From Eucalyptus grandis (taxonomy: Eukaryota > Streptophyta > Magnoliopsida > Myrtales > Myrtaceae), in NCBI RefSeq assembly GCF_016545825.1, contig NC_052621.1:5480199-5544198 (forward strand): a DNA stretch of 64,000 bases. The letters run 5' to 3'. Below the pieces are notes generated by a model, which worked only from the letters and a program-made list of their open reading frames with translations, was not told where the DNA came from and did no database searches. This document shows positions 1 to 14,923 of this stretch, one piece after another. Both the position numbers and the translations under genes were made by a program. Positions within the stretch are counted from its first letter, which is position 1. Each line of letters starts with the position of its first letter.

Positions 1-1370
1 AAAAGTAGCGGAGGACGGTGGTACTGGCAAGCAATGTACTATGGAAGTAAGGGTAGGAGGTGTTGTACATGGCCATAGTACAGAGTCTGTGATGCTCGTA
101 ATGTGGCGTGACACGTATTTTTTATAATATATATATATATATATATTTTAGCATATAGAAGCATAATCAATTATTTTCAAAAATTCCTTTTACAAAGAAA
201 GTCGTACAGATATAATTATCATACTTATACTTTTTTATTATATCATATTTGAATTCACAACTTTACTTTATTACAAGCAAAACATAAAAATCTGGATATG
301 AGTTAGGGAGACCTATCTCCATACTATACTTCAAAAGTATGCATATACAAATGTCCAAACTGAAGTCATGGATTGGTAACTTTTTCCCTCCGTTGTGTCA
401 CCGCCATCATCAATGTTGAAGCACCTCAACAGACCAACCAACTCATTGTCTAGGTCTCGATACCAAATGACAAATCTATAGGAAGCCCATTCTATGAAAT
501 CTCCTATATCAACCCACACAGTAGTATACTTGATATATACTATTCCAAACTCATGTTTAAACACACTTTCATAAAGCCCTTCAAAGTGTGTAAGGACTCC
601 ATAGTGCAAAGGTTAAGGGGTGTCCATTCTACCCATTTGAAAAATAAAGGGATGAGCCAAAACTCAGTAAATAAAAACTCTAGTTTGAAGTTAGAAAAAT
701 ATTGTTACCACTTTACCTCATAACAATTTAGTAAGTGTGATAAAAACGTGAGTAGAATTAACCTTTTCCCATTTTCACATACTATAGCAATTATTATCCA
801 ACAATATTTCCATCCAAATTCATGCATATGGCACACCGTGTTTTCAATATAAATAATCAATTTAAACAATGTTTGATTCTATACATGGTCATGCATGTTA
901 TTCATTATTAATTTTGTGACATCTTGATTTTCGGGTTCTGTTTTTGATTGAATAAGTTGGGTTTTTCATCAACACGCCAATGGTTATTTTCCCTGAGCCA
1001 ATCACTTACGTATGATTATATCTATTAGATATATACGTTCCATATTGTATTAATTTTTGAAATTAAGAGATAGCAAGTCAATGATATCGAACAGGTTGGA
1101 ATTTTTTAGTGGGTCCCTCAGCCTCCAATTAGGCTAATTATTCTTTGCTTGATCATGGGCCGACAATTTTAGAATAGTAAGTAGCGAAATTGTGGGCTGA
1201 GCCCATATTTTTGTGTCCGAGCTTTTTGAGCACGTGGACCAATTCGTAACAAGATTGGCCCAAAAAGGACTTAAGGAAAGAGAAAGAATTGACAAATTAT
1301 TGGAATATCGGGCATTGAACTTTGCATTTTTCGACCAAAAAAAAAAAAGAACTTTGCATTAGTATGACTA
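1..1370. other. AT-rich intergenic DNA, no gene recognised
   Basis: The stretch is AT-rich, with a (TA)n run near 127-148. The one long minus-strand reading frame (331-609, 92 codons) has no family motif that I recognise and no supporting exon next to it. It could be a fragment of a decayed gene, but I do not call it one. Confidence 0.4.
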
Positions 1371-2676
1371 CTAATGGTATTTCTTTTTGTCGAGAAAAAA
1401 AAAGAAGAAGTCTACACTCTTGTTGGCAACACAAATAGTAAAATAGGTCATATCCCATGGACTAAAGGAGCGAAACTCCATGGAAGTACGAGTTGCTAAT
1501 GTCAATCTATAAAGGCAGATGTCAAGTTAGGGTTATCCCATGCATCATATCAATAATTTTATTTTGAGCGATTCGCAACAATCGACTATTACATTAAGGC
1601 GGCAAAAGGGATGCAATTGGATCGTGCAACGTGACGATGTTTTCTTCCTAATTGGCTAGTGGAGTATCGCCTCATAATCCGTAGTTGCATGCTAAAATAA
1701 GCCGGGCCAAGCAAATTATACGTGATGTTTCTTTCTGACTCGGGAAAGGTGTGGCCGTTGTTCGTTTATGAGCTTTTCTAGTAAATTGACTGAAGAGAGG
1801 AAGGAGCCGAAAAGGCAACCTGCATGTTCCACGCTCGGACTTCGCACCTGGCACGGAAAAAAGAAGAAGAAGTTAATATCACAAAAAATTTCAAATTAGT
1901 ATACATATAATAAATTTATCTAAAATTAGTGACCCATGTCAAATATACCTTCAGTTAGTTTCCTTTTAATTTTACAATTAAATTATTGAGTTAGATAATA
2001 CGCGTTAACCAATTTAGGGTTTACTCTTTATTTATCACATATTGATTTAGGATTTTTTGTAGTATTAATTTAATATAATGAAAATTAATATAAGGTAAAT
2101 TTGTTATCAATGTATCAGTATGAGGGTTTTTATGGTCAAAAAATTAGTTTAGGTAAATTCATCAAAATTAGTTTAGGTAAATTCATTACAATAAGTTTTT
2201 CATAATATTAACCTAAGAAGAAATAGTAAAATGGTTTGATAATTAGTTTAAACTTCTTTCATGTCATTGTCGATCGCCATTCCATCCGCTTGAGACATTC
2301 CTGCCTCGTAACTTCTTCCGATGGACAATACGTCACTCTCTTCCTCTCTCGACGCGCACCAGAAAGCTAAAAAGGAAGAAAGGAAGGCAATTGAAAAGAG
2401 AAGTAAATCGCCAAATAATGACTGCAAACACAGCTGAAAGCATGATCTCGAAGTTTAAGAACTCCATGGTCCGTGCATGTGCTATTTAAAGGGATTGATT
2501 TTAATTGATATCTCCAGATTCTTTTTCTGGATTGGTGCCTAAATTGTTTATTAACGTTCTTCAGAGACAAGGATATGATGATTGCGCGAAGGTTGATTGA
2601 GCTGCAGATAATGAAGATATCGGAAAACCTGAGAGTAATGATTAAAAGTCAAGTTTTCCTGTTAATTTTCGCTAAA
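1371..2676 (-). repeat. 3'-flank part of NHL duplicon, copy A
   Basis: Two blocks here recur elsewhere in the window. The block at about 1400-1570 resembles 16620-16860, 17400-17650 and 29590-29830 (shared 'caacacaaatagta' and 'atcaagttagggt' phrases). The block at about 2250-2570 resembles 12780-13150, 15480-15770, 18000-18400 and 30040-30220 (shared 'cacagctgaa', 'catgatc..gaagtt', 'gaactcc..gatccatgca'). The second block always lies just 3' of an NHL coding region, so it is a duplicated 3' untranslated or flanking segment. No protein is encoded. Confidence 0.6.
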
Positions 2677-2922
2677 TTAAACGAAGAGAACCGAGCAATC
2701 CTTCCCTCTATCTTTGAATTTCCTGGTGAGTCTCGACGAGGAAAGCCCGACGCTCAAATTCTTGCATATCGCCTCCGCCAACAATCGCTTGCTCGGCCAA
2801 TACGCATGCATGAACTCAATGCCAACCTTCATCCTAACCGTTTCCATAGTGAACTGAAACGGCCTCTTCCTCCTCGTTCTGCTGCCGGGCAGAGGGCCTG
2901 CTTTCTCCTCGAAGGTGAACAA

Positions 2923-3680
2923 TGTTGTAATTATGGTTATAATTATGGTTAATGGATCAACGGAAGCCAATAAATTAAGATACGTTTTTTTTTGTTCACG
3001 TATCTCTTTTTGGATTCATGAATTTCCTATACTTTTATGTTCACGTATCTATTGAATTCATGAATTTTTTAGATTCATATATCGTTTAGTTCATGTATTT
3101 ATTGAGTTCATGAATCTCTTGAATTCACGTATCTTTGGATACATGAATCTCTTGGATTCACGTATCTCTTTATTCATGAATCTCGTGGATACATGCGTCT
3201 ATTTAATTCATGTATCTCTTTAGTACATGAACTAAAAATCTCTATATATAGATAGGAACATAGAGCTTCATGGGGGTTTTGGTTTTTGGTTTTGGTTTTT
3301 CTGAATCCATTCCAAAAAGACTTTGATATACTTTTCTACTCTTCTATTTTTCCTGAGTGTGCTGGTTCAATTAAACGGTTCAACTGAGTCCTGTTTGCAT
3401 GGTGTTAATCCAAACAAGTTCAAGGTGTTGTATCTTGGGAGGCATAGTTCGTGAATCTGCGGAGCACCTTTGGCAGGAACTAATCGCCTTAAGGAGATTC
3501 GGTTATCCGTACCTCACCTCCAATTTTATGTTATTTTTCAATGATATCTTATTTTATTCTTCTTCAAGAGTTGTAAGTTTACATAAAAAGAAGGATATTA
3601 TATAGCCGTTATCGTCTTCTTTATATTGATGTTCTGATTACAACAAACAGTGTGCTTTCTCTAGATATTAATTTCCAACA
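2923..3680 (+). repeat. 5' LTR of the NHL-A copia element
   Basis: This 758-bp repeat has TG...CA ends. A TATA-like run (ctatatatagata) lies near 3241-3253 and marks a likely promoter. It matches 5968-6681 along its length but is longer because of an indel near 3570-3625 (extra text 'gtaagtttacataaaaagaa'), and it has scattered substitutions. The insertion is therefore older than copia-2. Confidence 0.85.
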
Positions 3681-3682
3681 AT

Positions 3683-3695
3683 CTTAAGGCGATTA
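3683..3695 (+). other. Primer-site position complementary to the element's own LTR
   Basis: Two bases after the 5' LTR comes cttaaggcgatta. It is the exact reverse complement of taatcgccttaag inside both LTRs (3481-3493 and 6525-6537). No TGGTATCAGAG-type tRNA-Met site is present here. It could be a self-priming arrangement, a site for part of an unusual tRNA, or only a leader stem. Confidence 0.45.
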
Positions 3696-3733
3696 TATCA
3701 CTCATTGTTTGTTGTTCTTGTCAGATTATTGAG

Positions 3734-5960
3734 ATGGTTGAAAACAATCAAGTGCCATTCAATGTCCATAATGTTTGAGGAGGTGTTCCTATGGTCAATT
3801 TGATCGTTGCTATGGAAGATGTTCAACCCTCAGGGTTTGAATTTGTAGTAGCTAATGCTACGAGCCCTTGGGCTAACACCAATTTTGGTGGTGCGGGTAC
3901 AAGTCATACAACTGGTATGCTTGGGACTGTTTTTTAGAACAGTGTAGGTCATATGGCTTTTGGCTCTGTTTCTAGAGGGATGGTTCAATGAACTTTGCCT
4001 ACTGTGATGGGAACACCTCCAGTTACAGCTAATGAGAGATTGTCTGCTACGGTGATGTCCGAAGCATCTCTAGTGTCGAACATTAATGGCTGGTGGCTAG
4101 ACACGGGTGCCACAAATCACATATGTGTAGATAAATATATGTTCTCATCTTATGAGAAGGCTGAAGAAGACGAGAAACTTTATATGGCTAACTCTGCATC
4201 AGCAAAGATTGCCGGAAGAGGAAAGGTGATCCTGAAATTTACATCTGGCAAGGAGGTCGCCCTGCTGAATGTGCTGCATGTATCGGAGATTCGGAAAAAT
4301 CTAATTTTTGGCCCTATACTTGTCAAGAAGGGTTTCAAAGTTGTATTTGAATTTGACAAGTTTGTATTTTCAAAAGGAGGGATGTATGTGGGGAAAGAGT
4401 ACTTGTGTAATGACCTATTTAAGGCCAATGTGGCTGTCATTGATGTAAACTCAAAATATGTGTACCCAAAGACTATTAATAAAGAAAAGTGTTCAGTTTA
4501 CACTGCCGTGTCTCCTTTTCTATGGCATGGTAGATTAAGACATGTAAACTATGGTACAATGAAGAGAATAGCAAACTTGGGGTTAATTCCAAGATTTGAG
4601 TTGAATGCCCGTTACAAGTGTGAGACTTGTGTTGAGGCCAAGTTTGCCAAGAAACCTTTCAAATCCATTGAAAGAACGAGTGAACCTCTACAATTAATCC
4701 ATAGTGATCTATGTGATTTAAAGTTTGTAGAAAGTAGAGGTGGAAAGAAGTACTTCATCACATTTGTGGATGATTGTACTAGATTTTGCTATGTTTATTT
4801 ACTAACTAGCAAAGATGAGACTATGAGCATGTTTGTCAAGTATAAAAATGAAGTTGAAAACCAACTTGATAAACGAATCAAAGTGCTTAGGTCCAAAAGA
4901 GGAGGATAATATAGTTCAATCAATTTCAAAGAGTTTAGTGCTAGTTTTTGAATAATTCTTCAAACAACTGCACCTAATACTCCACATCAAAATGGAGTTG
5001 CTAAACGATTGAACAAGACACTAAAGGGGATGGCTAACGCCATGCTTTTGAGCTCAAGTTTACCTTAGAACTTGTGGGGGGAGGCAGTTTTAACTGCAAA
5101 TTATATTCTTAATGAAATACCTCACAAAAAGACAGGTAAAACTCCATACGAGTTATGGAATGAAAAGTTACCATCCTACAATTTTCTAAAAGTATGGGGG
5201 TGCATAATGTGATCTATAACGGTAAGTCTAAACACATTCGTCGTAGACACAATACCATAAGCAGTTGCTCTCAAATTGAATCATTTATTTAGACTTTGTA
5301 AAGTCAAAAGAAAATATTGCAGATTCGCTGACAAAATGTTTGTCAAAAGAGTAGATAAACTGCGCATCGAGGGGAATGGGTTTAAGAGCCTTAACCCAAT
5401 AAAGAAATTCCAGGGTGGAAACCTAACCTATGCGATTGGAGATCCCATGGACTAGGTTCAATAGGACAACGCAAATTTTGGAAACCCTAGTGTAAGCACT
5501 GTCTCCCATTCCTATGATGCAACAGTGCTTTCCTATAGCGTTATTAAGGGTACGCTATGCGTTTAATGATTCCTATAACTTGGGATGTAACATCCAAGTA
5601 AGATATGGTAGAATATCTTTAATAGGAATGCACCTATATGCGTGGAGCTGGCCGACTCTATGAAAATCTTTAAAGGCTAGATTTTCTAAAGCACGCACGA
5701 ATCCTGAGAGGTTCAGGGCCGAAAGAACGAACACAACTGAGAACCAATCTTGAATTGGAAATACTTTGTGTGAGATTTATTGTCTAGGCTTACACAAATA
5801 ACTGGCGATTCAAGGCTTAGTCCATCGACTAGTTAAGTAAGTCCGATAAGCTTTCACTAAAGAAGGTTCAAAGCGAAAGCTACCTATCTTGATGTGATTT
5901 ATTTCAACAGGCATGCTCAAATTCCTTCAAGTCAAAAATGTTTTGTTGATCCATTAATGT
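3734..5960 (+). pseudogene. Degenerate copia gag-pol remnant
   Basis: The longest open part is 3995-4909 (304 codons). It has the copia aspartic protease motif (WWLDTGATNHI, D in DTGA) at its start, then the GAG-pre-integrase zinc region (LWHGRLRH ... CETCVEAK) and the first integrase catalytic Asp region (FVDDCTRFCYVYLL). Beyond 4909 single stops break the frame, though a later integrase block is still readable (4987-5210, NGVA.RLNKTL then LWGEAV..ANYILN). The reverse transcriptase is absent. A short tail at 5275-5400 resembles the extreme C-terminus of copia pol. Gag is reduced to about 90 codons with internal stops. Confidence 0.8.
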
Positions 5961-5967
5961 GGGGGGT

Positions 5968-6681
5968 TGTTGTAATTATGGTTATAATTGTGGTTAATGG
6001 ATCAACGGAAGCCAATAAATTAAGATACGTTTTTTCTGTTCACGTATTTCTTTTTGGATTCATGAATTTCCTATACTTTTATGTTCACGTATTTATTAAA
6101 TTCATGAATTTCTTAGATTCATGTATCGTTTAGTTCATGTATTTATTGAGTTCATGAATCTCTTGAATTCATGTATCTTTGGATACATGAATCTCTTGGA
6201 TTCACATATCTCTTTATTCATGAATCTCGTGGATACACGCGTCTATTTAATTCATGTATCTCTTTAGTACATGAACTAAAAATCTCTATATATAGATAGG
6301 AACATAGAGCTTCATGGGGGTTTTGATTTTTGGTTTTGGTTTTTCTAAATCCATTCCAAAAAGACTTTGATATACTTTTCTACTTTTTTGTTTTTCCTGA
6401 GTGTGCCGGTTCAATTGAACGGTTCGATTAAGTCCTGTTTGCACAATGCTAATCCAAATAGGTTCGATGTGTTGTATCTTGGGAGGCATAGTTCGTGAAT
6501 CTGCGGAGCACCTTTGGCAGGAACTAATCGCCTTAAGGAGATTCGGTTATCTGTACCTCACCTCCAATTTTATGTTATTTTTCAATGGTATCTTATTTTA
6601 TTCTTCTCCAAGAGTTATTCTTTACTTTCATGTTCTGATTACAACAAACAGTTTGTGTATTTTGTGGATTAATTTCTAACA
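5968..6681 (+). repeat. 3' LTR of the NHL-A copia element
   Basis: This is the 714-bp partner of 2923-3680, starting TGTTGTAATTATGG and ending TTCTAACA. It carries the same TATA-like run near 6285-6297 and the same taatcgccttaag site at 6525-6537. Confidence 0.85.
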
Positions 6682-7016
6682 AACACTGGGCGACCCCTCT
6701 TGCTGATGTCATATTCCGAAGATGATGTGTCGTTGTGGCTCGAGAGAGGGAGCTGGCACTTGCGATGAACTGGTGCGAGGCAGAGGTTGACGTCCTGGAT
6801 GACCACGTCGAGTTTCTTGTTGGGGTTGGTGGCGGTGAGCTGGATTCGGACGTGGAGTTTTGGAGGAGGGGATGAGGCGTCGAAGGCGTTGTGAAGGCCA
6901 GAGAGGGGGAGAGAGAGGGAGTTGAGCCGGAACGCGGGAGGGCGAGGGTTCACAATGAGCCATGTGACAGCGATGACTACCCCGATCAACACGACGAGGA
7001 GGACAAGCGAAAACAT

Positions 7017-7602
7017 TGTACGGAAGACAGTGAAAAGGACTAATTCCCGTCGGATTTCTCTTCTTGGGGAAGTAATCCGAGAGCTATAGAATCCGTATAC
7101 TAAATCGATTTACAGAATGACATGGCCAGCGTTTGATTATGCTTCATAGTAGTCACTAACCCATTTTTTCATTGTACGCTTTACGGCTATCTTCTATTTC
7201 TTAGCTTCAAACCTCTAAGTGTCATATGAAATGTGACTTTTAATTAATGTTTATAAGATTTTGCATGGCCAGCATCCACGTTAACATCGGTTAGCCAAAA
7301 TTAACTTGATAAATTGAATTGGCATAACTGTAATAGATTTATGACTCTTTTGATAATTTTCCCAATGAAGCATGACCATGATATTGAGGTTACTTGTACC
7401 AATACGTAATTTCGGATTCAAAGTTATATGTTTAATTAATTCCCAAAAGCTACACGACCAATTACTAGCTACAGCTCCGTAAGTCTAAAGAAAAGCCACG
7501 GCAAGAGTTTGTCATTCAACTCTACAATGTCGTATGCTTCTTCCGTCCTTTGTACCCGAGAAAGCAGGTCTTCATTCTGCAGAGACATCCTTGATGGCAT
7601 TC
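7017..7602. other. Intergenic DNA between NHL-A and the receptor kinase
   Basis: The part at about 7040-7260 matches the DNA upstream of NHL copy D (about 31300-31530; shared 'cttcttggggaagtaatcc' and 'tacgctttacggctacctt'-like text). It is thus a duplicated NHL upstream region. The rest (7260-7602) is AT-rich and includes the 3' end of the kinase gene. No other gene is seen. Confidence 0.5.
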
Positions 7603-10839
<3,237 letters not shown>

Positions 10840-12779
10840 TGCAGACCCTCTCGTTTGATCCAGAGATGAAGTAAATGACTAGATAAATAGAGGAGACAGA
10901 TACCTCTGTTTGGTGGAGAGCAAGTCCTAGGAGCTCCTGATTGGATTGAGTTGGGTCAAGCAAGTAGATCCATCACGCAAATGTTCCTAGATCGGTCTCC
11001 AACCTTCCCGTAGTCGTTACGTACCAAATCTAAATGACTCGAGATTTTTTTAAAATAAATTCTATGAATATCAACTACCTTTTTCTCTTTTAACGAATAA
11101 TAATTGCTACCGATTATTTGGATTCAATGGGCACCTTACGAGCATAAAAAACCTTTGTAGTTTTCAATGTATTTTTGTTTCTTGTTTCATTATTTTGAAA
11201 AAAGTATCCGGATAAAATATGCTTGACGATTATTTTAACCTATTGAAAATGCGGGAGACGACATTTGAAACATATCTACTTTTTGTTTCTTTCAAAGAGA
11301 ATATTATCTTGACCCAGTTGTCAAGTTTTTGGTAATTAATAGTAATATTTGGATTGGTACACGAACTGATAAGAGTAGCCACTAGGCCAACGGGTGGACA
11401 GCTTTTTTTTTTTTGGTCGAAACGGGTGGACAGCTTTTGTCCGATTGCATTCACGCTACCACGTAATCCAATAGCTTTTAGGAAAAATAAAAACATAATC
11501 CGATAATTATGGAAGAAGAAAAAAGGAAAGGACGCAGGAAGTCGTTAAAGTCTAAGTCACCCTCGTTCCTATCCTTCTTTTGGCCATTATTTTGTCCGAT
11601 TCAAATTTAATTGACTTTAGTCTTCTACTAAACATATGGAGTTACAAAACGAAAAAGAGAACTTCGACACAAGTATCTCAATTTTCTCTTTTTATATGCT
11701 TCGGGTTCATATAATTCTTAAAACATAAGTCATATGTTTTAAGTCATGCGGGCCAACAAGTAATACTATTGGCCCAGAAAAGGACTAATAGTGAAAATAA
11801 GCCCATAATAGCAGTACTTCCTCTAATCTGAAAATAATTATTGAGGTAGTACTTATAATAATCCTAAAGCTAATGGTGGTATTAAAGGTCTTGATAATAG
11901 ATTTAGAATTTCGAGATCTATTTATCCCCAAAAACAAGTATGAAATTATCAGAATTTGGAAATCCCTGATTTTTCGAATAATTCACCAACATATTCTCAA
12001 ATGCTAGACAATCAAAACACTAATCCTGAAACTTTATGTTCTAAAACCTTTTTATAATAAGAATTATACTCTGAAGGAAATACTGAAATCAGGGAATTGT
12101 TTTTTTTTTTTTTTTTGCCACTTTTCATAATCAAGCACCACAGATCAAAGAAAAATGTTATGAATACATGTTTGTACATGATATTCATATATTATTCTTC
12201 TATTGGCTTGAAGAACATTTTCTAAAACAACAAGAAAGCCCTGTTTTAGCCAAAATCTTTAAGTGAAAATTAGATAATGACCAAATCATTGGATCAAGTC
12301 TATTTTCACTATCATCGACATAGTAGAAAAGTGGGAGAAGTATAACCAAAGTGCTAAAACTTGGAACGAATGGACTTAAGTGTCAACAGTTAGGAAAGTG
12401 ATACTGAAGTGTCATCTCCGGCGAACTCCATTGGAAATCCTACGTGACAATTTTTATTATTTTTTTCGTCTATGTGGCTTGCCGAAATGCTGACTCAACA
12501 AAAAAGGCAAAACAACATTGTTTTTGAGCGATTCAATGTTAATATAAATCCTGGTAATCCTTAGTTACACGTTAAAGTAAACCGAGCCAAGCCACACCCA
12601 AAAAAAAAAAAAGAATAAGAAAAGAAAAGGCTGGTTTTCATCAGACATGATGGGTTTAAAGTCAACCTAAGTAAGCTGATTGTTTTTGGCGCAGAAGTCG
12701 GCACAGCAGTCAGCGCAGAAGTTGTTGTCGTTAGTTCCTGAGCTTTCCCTTTGACCTTCGCATTCACGACAAAGAAGGA
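10840..12779. other. Upstream region of the receptor kinase, otherwise AT-rich
   Basis: The promoter side of the kinase (minus strand) begins here, but no clear TATA box decides the start site. The rest is AT-rich, with poly-T and poly-A runs near 11406, 12102 and 12600. The block 12540-12760 resembles the NHL 3' duplicon (17700-17990: shared 'gttacacgctaaagta', 'gatgggat..aagtcaacctaagt'). No gene is seen. Confidence 0.4.
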
Positions 12780-12853
12780 ATAAGAGATGGTTTGATAATT
12801 GATTGACTTTTTGCATTTCGCGACTTTTCTGCCTTAATTTCTACCAATGTGCG

Positions 12854-12892
<39 letters not shown>

Positions 12893-13246
12893 GGGCACTA
12901 GATAGCTAAAAGGAAGAAGATCATCAGCTAATGATTGGAAACGCAGCTGAAGCATGATCGCGAAGTTGAGCTTGCTTATTGCAATGCATAATAATTTCAA
13001 ATGAACTTCATTTGATCGACTACTTTCTAAAAGTTACACGATGAGCTACTAGCTGCAGAAGCAACTGCTACTACAAGAAGAGAAACTCCATCCATTCAAA
13101 AATGAATGAAGAACTACATGATCCATGCATCCACTATTACTAACTTTCTTCGGAGACAAGTAAATGATGATCATGAGGAGATTGATCAGTGGAACACCCG
13201 AGAGTAATGATGAAAAGTTTGGGGTTCCCCGTTAATTTTCTGCTGA
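12780..13246 (-). repeat. 3'-flank duplicon of NHL copy B with (CT)n
   Basis: This is the same flank block as at 2250-2570 and 18000-18490, lying directly 3' of NHL-B. A (CT)n tract occupies about 12857-12889 at the equivalent place to the (CT)n at 18115-18134. The reading frames across the CT tract are artefacts of the repeat. Confidence 0.55.
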
Positions 13247-13948
13247 TTAAACGAAGTGAACCAGGCAATCCTTCCCTCCATCTTTTAACTCCCCGATGCG
13301 TCTCGATGAAGAAAGCCCGATGCTCAAATCCTCGCATTTGACCTCCACAAACGCGCTTTTGCTCGGCCAATAAGCATGCATGAACTTGACACTAACCTGC
13401 ATCCTCACCGACATCACAGCTAACCCTTTCCTCAGTTCCTCGTTCACAGTGAACTGAAACGGCCTCTTCCTCCTCGTTCTGCAGCCAGGCCTCGGGCCTG
13501 TTTCCACCTGGAAGGTCAGGACTCCTCGGCCCCTCTTGCTGATGTGATGCTCCGACGATGATGTGTGGTTGTGGCTTGAGAGAGGGAGCTGGCACTTGTG
13601 ATGAACTAGTGCAAACCAGAGAGTGACGTCTTGGATGACCACTCCGAGTTTCTTGTTAGGGTTGGTGGCAGTAAGCTCGATCCCGACGTGAAGTTTCAGA
13701 GGAGGGCATGAGGTGTCGGAGGTATTGGGGAGGCCGGAGAGGGAGAGAGAGTCGAGCCGGAACGTGGGAGCGCAAGGGTTCAGGACGAGCCATGCAATGG
13801 CGATGATTGCGCTGATCAAGACAACAAGGAGGACCAGTGACTGCATTATACGGAAGACGGTTCTGTAGGATCTGGAGGAGGTGGAGGGGGTGGCGGTAGC
13901 GGTGGCGGCAGAGGAGGTGGTGGTGGTGGTGGTGGTGGTGGTTGCCAT
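13247..13948 (-). CDS. LEA_2 / NDR1-HIN1-like (NHL) protein, copy B
   Basis: This is a 233-aa single-exon gene. Its family members are membrane-anchored proteins linked to defence and stress responses, but the exact role here is unknown. Residues 1-25 are Thr/Ser/Ala-rich (MA followed by a run of eight Thr). A basic-flanked helix (MQSLVLLVVLISAIIAIAWLVL) at about 34-55 is the membrane anchor. The LEA_2 domain follows (about 80-220) with ELTATNPNKKLGV, FMHAYWPSK and the closing GKDCLVHFV. I chose the Met at 13946-13948 because a TATA box (TATAAAAG, 14026-14033) lies about 80 bp upstream. The longer frame to 14047 would start upstream of that TATA box. Copy C uses the equivalent Met. The neighbours are further copies in the same orientation. 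Confidence 0.85.
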   Translation of the reverse strand: MATTTTTTTTTSSAATATATPSTSSRSYRTVFRIMQSLVLLVVLISAIIAIAWLVLNPCAPTFRLDSLSLSGLPNTSDTSCPPLKLHVGIELTATNPNKKLGVVIQDVTLWFALVHHKCQLPLSSHNHTSSSEHHISKRGRGVLTFQVETGPRPGCRTRRKRPFQFTVNEELRKGLAVMSVRMQVSVKFMHAYWPSKSAFVEVKCEDLSIGLSSSRRIGELKDGGKDCLVHFV

Positions 13949-14025
13949 TGGGAGAAAACTTCTCTGGTGCCTGAAGAGTGCTGAAGAAGGAGGAGATGGA
14001 GGGAAGAAATTGGATCGACGACATG

Positions 14026-14033
14026 CTTTTATA
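14026..14033 (-). promoter_or_regulatory. TATA box of NHL copy B
   Basis: TATAAAAG on the minus strand, 78 bp before the chosen start codon. The same box lies at the same distance in copy C (19223-19230), so it is conserved between copies. In copy D the equivalent site is altered (gcttaatag). Confidence 0.6.
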
Positions 14034-14048
14034 ATAAGGGTAAACAAG

Positions 14049-14610
14049 ATTTTTTCTCAAAGCCGCGTCTCAAAAAGATCCGTGGCCTCTAAAACTTGTA
14101 CTTTTTGGGGGGAGAGAAAGTCGTCGCAAGCAACTGCAGAGGAAACAACTTGTGCTCGAACTCGTGCGTTTTCTACCCAAGTGAAAAAGGAAAATCGCCG
14201 TATACGAGAATAAATCCAAATGGGTTTGCTCTTCTCGGGGACAAAGACATCGCATTGACGAGACTTAAATCTTGTATTTTGGGGCACATGCTATAAAAGA
14301 CAGAAACGCAGACATGCACCCGCCTTATACTATTAGTAATCCCACGGGTACCAAATTGGTGTACCAAACCAGTTTCTAAAATGATTTGGTTAGAATTCGA
14401 TTTTGTGCCGTATTTGTTGCGAACCCATTTGTTCTCCAAAGCATATTTTTACGACCACTTCAATTTTAGCTTTAAGCTCCCGAGCGTCATACTTCAGTAT
14501 CTCAAACGTGGCTTCTAGGTTGTGTTGAGCGACGGGGAGTATTTATTTTTACAACAAATTTCACCGGTGTAATGAAGGCAAATTAGAAGTTATCATGAGA
14601 TCTTGAAGTT
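14049..14610. other. Upstream region of NHL copy B
   Basis: This resembles the upstream DNA of copy C (19243-19690) over most of its length: shared 'cgtgcgttttctacc', 'aaatccaaat.gg' and 'ccaaac.agtttctaaaat.atttgg' phrases. It is therefore duplicated promoter DNA. The several overlapping reading frames on both strands show no family motif. Confidence 0.5.
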
Positions 14611-14639
14611 AGATTGCGGCTCCCTATTCGTTTGAACGA

Positions 14640-14890
14640 CAAAGTCAAAAGTAGGAGCTGGGACCGCCGGATTTCAGTTTCGAAGGTTCGTGCATGCGCA
14701 CGTGGGTTGACTACCTTTTTGGAGTGGGCTTTACGTTCCTTCGATCCCACACGGGGCGTCGTTGCATGTCCGCGAAGGAAGGAGCCGAGAAGGCAAACCG
14801 CGTGCCTCGCGCTCGATATTCTTGCATGTCGTTGTCGATCGCCCTCTCCATCCGCTCGACATTTCTACCTCGGAGTTTCTTCTGATGTAC

Positions 14891-14923
<33 letters not shown>

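Larger units (their letters stand above)
2923..6681 (+). mobile_element. Defective Ty1/copia LTR retrotransposon inside NHL copy A
   Basis: The element is plus-oriented and has long terminal repeats at 2923-3680 and 5968-6681, both beginning TGTTGTAATTATGG and ending AACA. The flanks are AACAA before and AACAC after, a 5-bp target duplication with one change. A purine run (gggggg) sits just before the 3' LTR. The inside is only about 2.3 kb: a gag start near 3734 with early stops, then protease and part of integrase. Most of gag and all of the reverse transcriptase core are gone, so it cannot move on its own. It differs from the two other copia elements in the window in LTR sequence and primer site. 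The site after the 5' LTR is not the usual tRNA-Met complement. Confidence 0.85.
2677..7016 (-). pseudogene. LEA_2/NHL gene copy A, split by a copia insertion
   Basis: This is a broken member of the LEA_2 / NDR1-HIN1-like family, whose members are small membrane-anchored proteins tied to defence and stress. The N-terminal half lies at 6682-7016: one membrane helix after the start (LVLLVVLIGVVIAVTW), then the LEA_2 core with the ATNPNKKL motif. The C-terminal part lies at 2677-2922, ends in the shared GKDCSVLFV-type tail and includes the HAYWPSK motif. A 3759-bp copia element separates them. The two ends join at the same alignment point as in copies B and C, so the insertion is in the exon. 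The Ser/Thr-rich leader and TATA box seen in B and C are also missing at the 5' end: sequence before 7016 runs straight into DNA matching the far-upstream region of copy D. The gene therefore has two separate lesions and is surely non-functional. Confidence 0.85.

Noticed and set aside
331..609. 92-codon minus frame with protein-like composition
   Set aside because: I could not link it to any family or to neighbouring exons. Kept only as a note in the intergenic entry.
12764..13000. Minus frame containing a run of Glu-Arg
   Set aside because: The run is a translation of the (CT)n microsatellite. The rest is duplicated 3' flank.
13392..14060. Other minus and plus frames over NHL copy B (for example 13656-14060 and 13881-14213)
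   Set aside because: They are shadows of the NHL frame or of the repeated GGT codons in its leader.
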